NCBI GenBank assembly: GCA_036924085.1
Contig: JAVGWX010000006.1
Location: forward strand, 37,878,445-37,942,444
Reading direction: 5' to 3'
DNA: 64,000 nucleotides
Origin: Ariolimax columbianus
Taxonomy: Eukaryota > Mollusca > Gastropoda > Stylommatophora > Arionidae
Positions 57,900 to 64,000 of this stretch are shown here, piece after piece. Below the pieces are notes generated by a model. The model worked only from the letters and a program-made list of their open reading frames with translations, did not search any database and was not told the origin of the DNA. How positions within the stretch are numbered: the first letter of the stretch is position 1; each line of letters starts with the position of its first letter. Made by a program: the position numbers and the translations under genes.

Positions 57900-59650
57900 A
57901 TTATAGTTATGTTTGAAGACTCAGAAAATAGCAAACTACAGTATCTAGAACAGAGAAGAATCCTTCCACATACGTAGAGTTTAGTGTCAGAATTGGACAT
58001 GTGAGTTTCAGTTGTTTTGTCTTTACGCAAAGTGATTTTTTTCTTTGCTTTGGAGGTCCGGTGCTCCTCAGCAATTGACGTGCCTCTGATGGTGGTTCTA
58101 CGCCATGTCTTGCGGTCCTGTGCGAAACATTCCCTTCCGTTTACATCGATGCTGAAGCGTGTCAGAGATCGTTTAAGGCAGTCTTTGAAACGCTTCTTTT
58201 GACGGCTTGACGCAGGCCATCTTTCAGCTCACCATACATTAGTTGTTTTGGGAGGCGGCTGTCTGGTATGAGCGCGATGTGACCGGCCCGACTTATCTGG
58301 GTCTTCTGCAACAGTGTGTGGATGCTCGGCATTTTTGCCTTCCTGAGGATCTCGGTATCTGGTATCCTGTCCTGCCACTTTATTTTGAACAATCTACAGA
58401 GACACATTGTATGGAAGTGGTGTATTCTTCTTCTTTCGTTCGCTTTAAAATAGTGTCTATATCTGCAATATTGTCTCTTGTATAAACTTCACTGTCTTTT
58501 GTAATTCACATACAGGTCCATAAAGTTTCTCTTCCAGTGTTGTTTCTATGGGCCAGTGAGATTTTCTCTGTATATTATATTTGGGACAGTTTTGTAGTAT
58601 GTGCACTGCTGTTGGGGATGCCTGCCCGCATGTACACATGACTGAGTTACCAATCTTCATTTTTGTGTACATGTGGCTGCGGAGTCGGTTGTATCCTGTT
58701 CTAAGGCGCAACACAACAGTATGCTTCTGTCTGTTCATGTTATGGTAATCGTCTGGTGTTACTGTTGGTGGCTTTCTGATTGATTTGATCATCCTTCTCT
58801 TCTGTTGGTATGTAACTGTGACATATGGTTGTTCGTCTGCAGCACCCTCCTTTGCCAGTCGATTTGCTCTCTCGTTTCCTGGTACTCCACAATGAGAAGG
58901 TATCCACTGCATGATAATGTTGCGCCGGTTACTCATTTCAGACAGTAGAGCCTATAGATCTTGCAGTTTCTAAAATTTTAGTGCTTGGAGTGCTGATTGT
59001 ACATCTGTCAGAAATACTACAGGTTGTGAACTGACATTGGTGTTCAACAGTTGCTCAATTGCCACCTTGATTGCCTGTATTTCTGCTTCATATGTATGAC
59101 AGAATGTTCCAGTTCGTACTCTGACTGTATCACTAATGATGTTTGGGTATTCTATGTACACTCCAGCTCCACCATTCTTTACTGCATTCTATGCTGACCC
59201 ATCTGTGTATACTTTGATCCAGAGGGCGTGTGGGTATTCTTCATCCAGGAAATTTAGAATCAGTATCTTACGTTGCACACTGTTCTGTTCATCCTTGTCT
59301 AATATTCCTTTCACTTTTGTTTGAATGCATACTGATAGTCCATGATCCTCTCTCCAAGGGGTTTGTTCTGGCACAGACTTTAGGGGGATGTCAACTTCAG
59401 GTAGATCTATAATTTGCCTGCGAAATCGTTTCGCCTGATGCATACTGGAAGTGGTTATTTTCCTTTCAAGCTTTTTGTAAACAGTACACGTCTCACTGGC
59501 ATACAGAAGGGCGGGGATCACTACAGCTCGGTAGACTTTGAGTTTCGTATCAAGCCTAAGACCCCCTCCGAATCCAGACACTGTTGCGCAGCCACAACAG
59601 TAGTTTTAGCTTCGTCCCATCATGTACCTTTATCTGTAGCCTACAAGGCA
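57900..59650 (-). pseudogene. RTE-like LINE C-terminus, interrupted by the LINE at 58422-59445
   Basis: The upstream part (59650-59456) reads RLDTKLKVYRAVVIPALLYA and continues to the insertion. The downstream part (58411-57900) resumes with a conserved LFKIKWQDRIPDTEIL stretch and then a GHIALIPDSRLPKQLMYGEL-type block. This is the typical C-terminal extension of RTE-type reverse transcriptases. The cysteine-containing tail (near 57990-57930) is decayed. It is joined here only as a description of two halves of one old insertion. Confidence 0.78.
58422..59445 (-). pseudogene. RNase-H LINE fragment of a second family, nested in an RTE element
   Basis: Frames on the minus strand give YTDGSA (then a stop), a RAE-like YEAEIQA block, FLTDVQSALQ, then PSHCGVPGNERANRLA and the knuckle C-x-C-x8-H-x4-C ending near 58600. 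The final catalytic Asp position of RNase H reads Asn (ERANRLA) and several stops break the frame. The end is a short (GAA)n tail. TGGAAGTGGT is duplicated at 58412-58421 and 59446-59455, and the host RTE frame resumes on both sides. Confidence 0.82.
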
Positions 59651-60039
59651 GCTCCCTAGTCCTGACCGTCCATCTCTACGCCATTGCCTCTTCGATAACA
59701 TATGTTTTCAATAATAAGACAAGTAATTATTTTGTTTAGTCTCCATAAAAAGAAAACGCAGAGGGAACAAAAAAGTTATGTATGTATACAAAAACACACA
59801 CTCACTTTCACCCAGACAAAATATCCCTTCTGTCTGCCAAATGTCTTATCCACGCTTTTTATAGAAATGTGCCATGTAGGCACTTCCTGTCATTCAAATA
59901 CACGTGCAGATAATTATTTTCAACAATATTCTATATAACAAACTCCCTGGCAAGGGTTGTCTGTTCATATCATATGGGTAATTTCAGGGGGAGACACCAG
60001 ACTGAGAGAGACGAGGTGAATAATAATTGAGTAGAAACT
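59651..60039. other. Nothing recognised
   Basis: The first ~60 bp may be further eroded RTE sequence; the rest is unique. Confidence 0.4.
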
Positions 60040-60840
60040 AACCCAATTATGAGTACAATGAACTGATCCGGTTATGAGTTGAATTGAAATTGATCCAATT
60101 ATAAGTTGTATTAAAACTGATCATACTATGAGTAAGGTAAAACTGATTCAAGTATGAGTTGAATTGAAACTGATCCAATTATGAGTAAAGTAAAACTGAT
60201 CCAATTATGAGTTGAATTAAAACTGATCTAATTATGAGTTGAATTAAAACTGATCAAATTATGAGTTGAATTGAAACTGATCCAATTATGAGTAAAGTAA
60301 AACTGATCCAATTATGAGTTGAATTAAAACTGATCCAATAATGCGTTGAATTAAAACTGATCAAATTATGAGTTGAATTGAAACTGATCCAATTATGAGT
60401 AATGTACAATTGATCCAATTATGAGTTGAATTAAAACTGATCTAATTATAAGTTGAATTGAAACTGTTCCGATTATAAGTAAAGCGGAAACTGATAAAAG
60501 TATGTGTACAATAAAACTGATGCAATTATGAGTAAAAAGGAAACTGATCCGATGATGAGTTCGATATAACTGGTCAAATTATAGGTTACTGTAGATAGAT
60601 TCTGGTTAGACACAAAAACTTGCTAATTAAAAGTTAGATATAATCTATTCCAATTATGTGTTACATAAAAACTGGCCCAATTATGAGTTAAATATAAACT
60701 GGTCCAATTATGAGTTGAAATAGAAACTGGTCCAAGATAAGTTTAAATAGAAACTGGTCCAATTATGAATTAAATATAAACTGGTCCAATTATGAGTTTA
60801 AATAGAAACTGGTTCAGTTATAAGTTAAATAGAAGCTGGT
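60040..60840. repeat. 27-bp minisatellite, about 29 copies
   Basis: Unit AACTGATCCAATTATGAGTT plus GAATTAA. After about 60650 a variant with AACTGGTCCAATTATGAGTT takes over. Alternating TGAATT/AAAGTA versions in the left half suggest multi-unit homogenisation. Confidence 0.95.
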
Positions 60841-61080
60841 CTCTCTAATCAGAAAATATGTTCTGTAATCCATCACCTGTCACCACAGTCTGTGCTACCA
60901 GTGCTAAACATGGTTCCTGTTCTACGGTCCAATGCTTGGGAGAGTAGAATTTCAACCCGCGTGAAATGAAGTGATTGTGGAAGGTCAACGGTATCACCAA
61001 AAGAGACAGTATACAAATGAAGGTGTTCGAAAAATGCTCTGCACTCCCATTTTGTGTTGAGTACATTTTGAGACAAAAAA

Positions 61081-61375
61081 AAAGAAATATACTGGCCAAG
61101 ACCTTCATCTGACCTCCTCGTTGGTTGTCCTGATAACGGACTGTTGTCGAGGACAAAACGTCTGGTTCACAAAGTGAGGTTCGACGTGATCCCCATAGTA
61201 GTGAGTAACATGCAGATGAAGCCAAGCATTGCACAACCGCCTGGATGGCCCCGGTCCAGTTCATCAGCACGCTCGGGATGCCAAAAAAGCTACTCCAATC
61301 TGCCACGTTCCGTCCTTTAAGGTCGCACAAAAGGGTTACCAACCCATTGTGGGCTATTGAAACCAACCAACAAAA
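61081..61375 (-). repeat. Dispersed repeat 'D'
   Basis: Begins ATATACTGGCCAAGACCTTC and ends CCCATTGTGGGCTATTGAAA. Corresponds to 17935-18195. Confidence 0.65.
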
Positions 61376-61489
61376 GCTCATTTCATGAGAATGCACCGTG
61401 ATCAGCTGTTGATTGGGTTGATGCATTGAATGAATCTGTCAATCTAGAGAGACAAATGACTTTACGCTAGAGAGGGGTCTTAGCCAGGG

Positions 61490-61800
61490 TCATTTGCTTT
61501 TGCCGCACACGTTTGGAGTCTGCATCTTGACGCATCATGTCTTCCCCTACCTGCCAACCAACACACAAAGCCCGCTTCTAGCCAGGTCTGTCCTTGGCAA
61601 ATTCCTCCCAGTTGAACGTGTTTATATCCAACGCTTTCAGGTCATGCTTGCGAAGATCTTTGTAGCGGAGGAAGGGCCTACCTTTGTTACGGTTTCCCGT
61701 GGTCAACTATTCGTATAGGATATCTTTTGGTATTCGCCATCCTCCTTTTTGCATGCGTGACCAAGCCTCCGCAAGCGGCGCTGGAGGAGGATCGTAACTA
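61490..61800 (-). pseudogene. RTE-like LINE C-terminal fragment
   Basis: Minus frames give RRLRWLGHAC, DGRIPKDILYEELTTGNR, FLRYKDLRKHDLKALDINT and NWEEFAKDRPG, unmistakable C-terminal blocks of this RT type. One or two frameshifts. Confidence 0.75.
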
Positions 61801-61884
61801 AACCGGCAATCGTTGCACGGCCCAAAATGCCGTTGTTTGTCACTGCGTGACTAAATGATCAGCTCTGGCATTTTGTTTATATCA

Positions 61885-62010
61885 CTAGAATGTCTTGCTA
61901 CAGGGCAATACGAAGCCCACAAGACATGTGGATAGATGACATTAGAGTCATATCGCAGCAGTAAGGTATCGTAACGACTTACCCAACACACTTGGTTCAG
62001 CACCGGCTAC
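61885..62010 (+). pseudogene. Short LINE C-terminal fragment
   Basis: One frame reads MWIDDIRVISQQ and TYPTHLVQ, parallel to DRWIDDIEQSF...QHTLF at 29120-29200. Confidence 0.45.
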
Positions 62011-63164
62011 CCAAACTCCAAACATCTCTCAATGGTAAGTGAATGGAAAATTACTAAAAATTGGACTATTTTGGATTAACAAAATAACTAGCCCAATTAT
62101 AAATACAATAGACAAAGAGCCAATTATTTATGATGCCTGTACAACTTGGAATACTTGGAATCCTGATATTCAAACAGGCATGTTTAATGTATGTTGCCAG
62201 GTAGCTGAAGGCTTCGGTTATGCGTAATAGGTATTTTAGAACTTCCCGTGGCTTACTAGGCAGGGAGGAAGGTACCACTAATTTGGGTAGATGTTCAACT
62301 TAAATTTTTGAATTTTGCCCAGCATCGGCCGTTGTCTACTTTTTTCGCTTTCTAAGAGATGTATACCGAAACTGAACATTGTCCGACCTCACTACCCAGA
62401 AGATCCACGTGAAAAATTCCCGGTCTCCACCGTGATTCAAACCCGCAACCTCCGGCACGCGAGGAGAGGGAAACAAATTGGCAGGACGGAAAGAGAAGAA
62501 GGTGCGCAATATGATGGTCCAGCTAAAGGAGGAAGAGACAGTCAAGTTGAGAGGGAGGCATGGGATGGAAGGGGTAGGAAGAGGCAGGCGGTTGGAGGAA
62601 GAGGTAAGAATGGGAATTGTGAGGCAATGGATGGATGATTGTTAAACATTGGTTGTTTCTTTCATGTACAGTTTGACCTTATCTCGAGACCATTGAGCGC
62701 CCCACCTCCCCCCGCCCCCCCTTACCTGTAAAACATGCAAGCTAAACATACAGTCTTAGTTCAGAAGTATAATTGACGAGTGAGGATATTACAACATATG
62801 AAAAAAAGGTCTTGAAGAAAAGGTCTTTATCAAGGACGACAAACGAAAACAATACAGATTACTATAGGCTAAAAAGTTTATCGAATATTAATATTGCTGC
62901 TTAAGCAGATGAACAGTTGTGCGCCCTGCATCATTATTGACAACATGTGAAGGGCTAAATACATGGTGCTTTTGAATTTATTATTTTCTTTAGTTCACAG
63001 TACTTTCATTTGTTGCTAATCGGGATGGTGGGTAGAAGTTTCTCTGATCAAATTTATCTCACTGATTGTTGCAAGTTTCTCATAGGGCTTATATTTCATC
63101 TACAAAATGCTACTTGGTCTTCCTCGTGCCCTGTAATGTGATCCATTTTAATACCCTCAGTGAG
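62011..63164. other. No gene recognised
   Basis: Short frames on both strands overlap at 62039-62278 and 62315-62638. Apart from the weak B box near 62440 nothing stands out. Confidence 0.45.
62380..62480 (-). repeat. Possible SINE B-box region
   Basis: GGGTTTGAATCAC on the minus strand at about 62445-62433 resembles a pol III B box. No clear A box is seen. Weak call. Confidence 0.25.
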
Positions 63165-63485
63165 AGATGATCGACATACTTAACTTGCAGGCATTGTCTG
63201 AACTATTGATCGCCGTCGCCTCTACCTCTTCGGTCACGTTGTTCGCCTTTCCCGGGAAGTACCAGCCCTCGAGATACCCCGACAGGCTGTGGTGACGAGT
63301 TACGGGAAGAAGTCGTGATAATCCTGTAGACGTTCTCAAGCCCGGCCTCGCAACACCTGGCTAAACCAGATTTCCACCTCCCCAACAGAAATGCAGGCCG
63401 TCTGGGACCGGCCATCAGATGTAGTCATGGACATGATCATTCGACGCGACGGGCCCTGGACGCCTAAGCGTGTTATGATTGATTG
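63165..63485 (+). pseudogene. Non-LTR RT C-terminal fragment
   Basis: Frames contain RRRLYLFGHVVRLSREVPAL, ARPRNTWLNQI and AVWDRPSD, then a CGACGCGACGGGCCC-type end shared with 5700-5730 and 21590. Stops interrupt it. Confidence 0.68.
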
Positions 63486-64000
63486 ATATATGTTCGGGTT
63501 CAATTCTTGTTAGGTCTGGCTCAATAACGTAACAGGAAGTAATCTCATTTTACTGATTTCATTATTTATCGAAATATCTCTCATGTTGACAGTGATGCAA
63601 GTCGAATTTCTTCTATCATGGAGTTTAATGTATTGTTCTTGTTTATTTTCCCTAATTGTTACTAATTCTACAAAATAAAGAAGTCATCCTATCGACAAAC
63701 TAGACTGGTTATATTGTTACTATTATATTCTCCTTTTTTGCTCCCAGATACACGAAGGCGCATTTCATGTCATACTTAGTAATGTTTGCCTCATATTCCA
63801 TCCATATAGAATTTATATGACACTTATAATAGTGAGTAATCACAAATATATTTTTCATCTCTTGCCGTTTGATAACCAATCGTATCTATTTTACAATTTC
63901 TCTAACGTGTTTCTGTTTGTCTGTTTATTTTTTCGTTTATCTGTTGAAAAGATGTTTGCTCTGTAGATTTGTTGGCTGATTGAATCAGTGATGTCACTAG
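63486..64000. other. Nothing recognised to the window end
   Basis: AT-rich with no frames of note. Confidence 0.45.

Overview
The window is eukaryotic (animal) genomic DNA with very low gene density, dominated by decayed transposable elements and minisatellites. I infer a mollusc, most likely a gastropod, from three things: many RTE-like and RNase-H-bearing non-LTR fragments, tRNA-derived SINEs, and a secreted prokineticin-type protein. No sequence here proves the species. I see no prokaryotic gene organisation and no CRISPR array.

The only convincing host gene is on the minus strand. It is a two-exon gene for a small secreted ten-cysteine (prokineticin/colipase-fold) protein. A TATA box lies at about 12521-12527, the signal-peptide exon is 12441-12391, and the coding terminal exon is 8223-7906. 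The intron is about 4.2 kb and carries a SINE, an inverted pair of LINE ends, a mariner relic, a 40-bp minisatellite and an RTE relic.

Retroelements fill most of the rest. One LINE family (endonuclease, reverse transcriptase, RNase H, C-terminal zinc knuckle, (GAA)n tail) has at least six copies. Four are nearly identical, 5'-truncated and flanked by target-site duplications: 3620-5283, 22537-23594, 26970-28020 and 39285-39783. A diverged short copy sits at 40997-41340. A long old copy at 49783-about 53990 is patched with a fragment of mariner transposase. A ~350-bp repeat ('E1') has about eight copies, and its translation resembles the 5' part of that LINE. A second RNase-H LINE (58422-59445) is inserted inside an RTE-type element. 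Many other RTE-type C-terminal fragments are scattered through the window.

DNA transposons include a mariner pseudogene (46438-47506), a 713-bp long-TIR mariner-like element (44432-45144), and relics at 10265-10560 and 16236-16600. tRNA-derived SINEs lie at 8804-9083, 14744-15010, 18266-18518, 37723-37958, 34838-35061 and 43627-43868. A pair of ~760-bp repeats (12913-13675 and 20635-21391) shares a short reading frame.

Region 54375-about 55935 (minus strand) is a chimeric rDNA relic. It holds a GC-rich putative 5' ETS, the first ~615 nt of 18S, and then two tandem, diverged pieces of the 28S 3' end. Minisatellites with periods of 22, 23, 27, 28, 40 (two unrelated arrays), 42-44 and 46 bp account for much of the remainder. 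Two of these arrays host recent LINE insertions.
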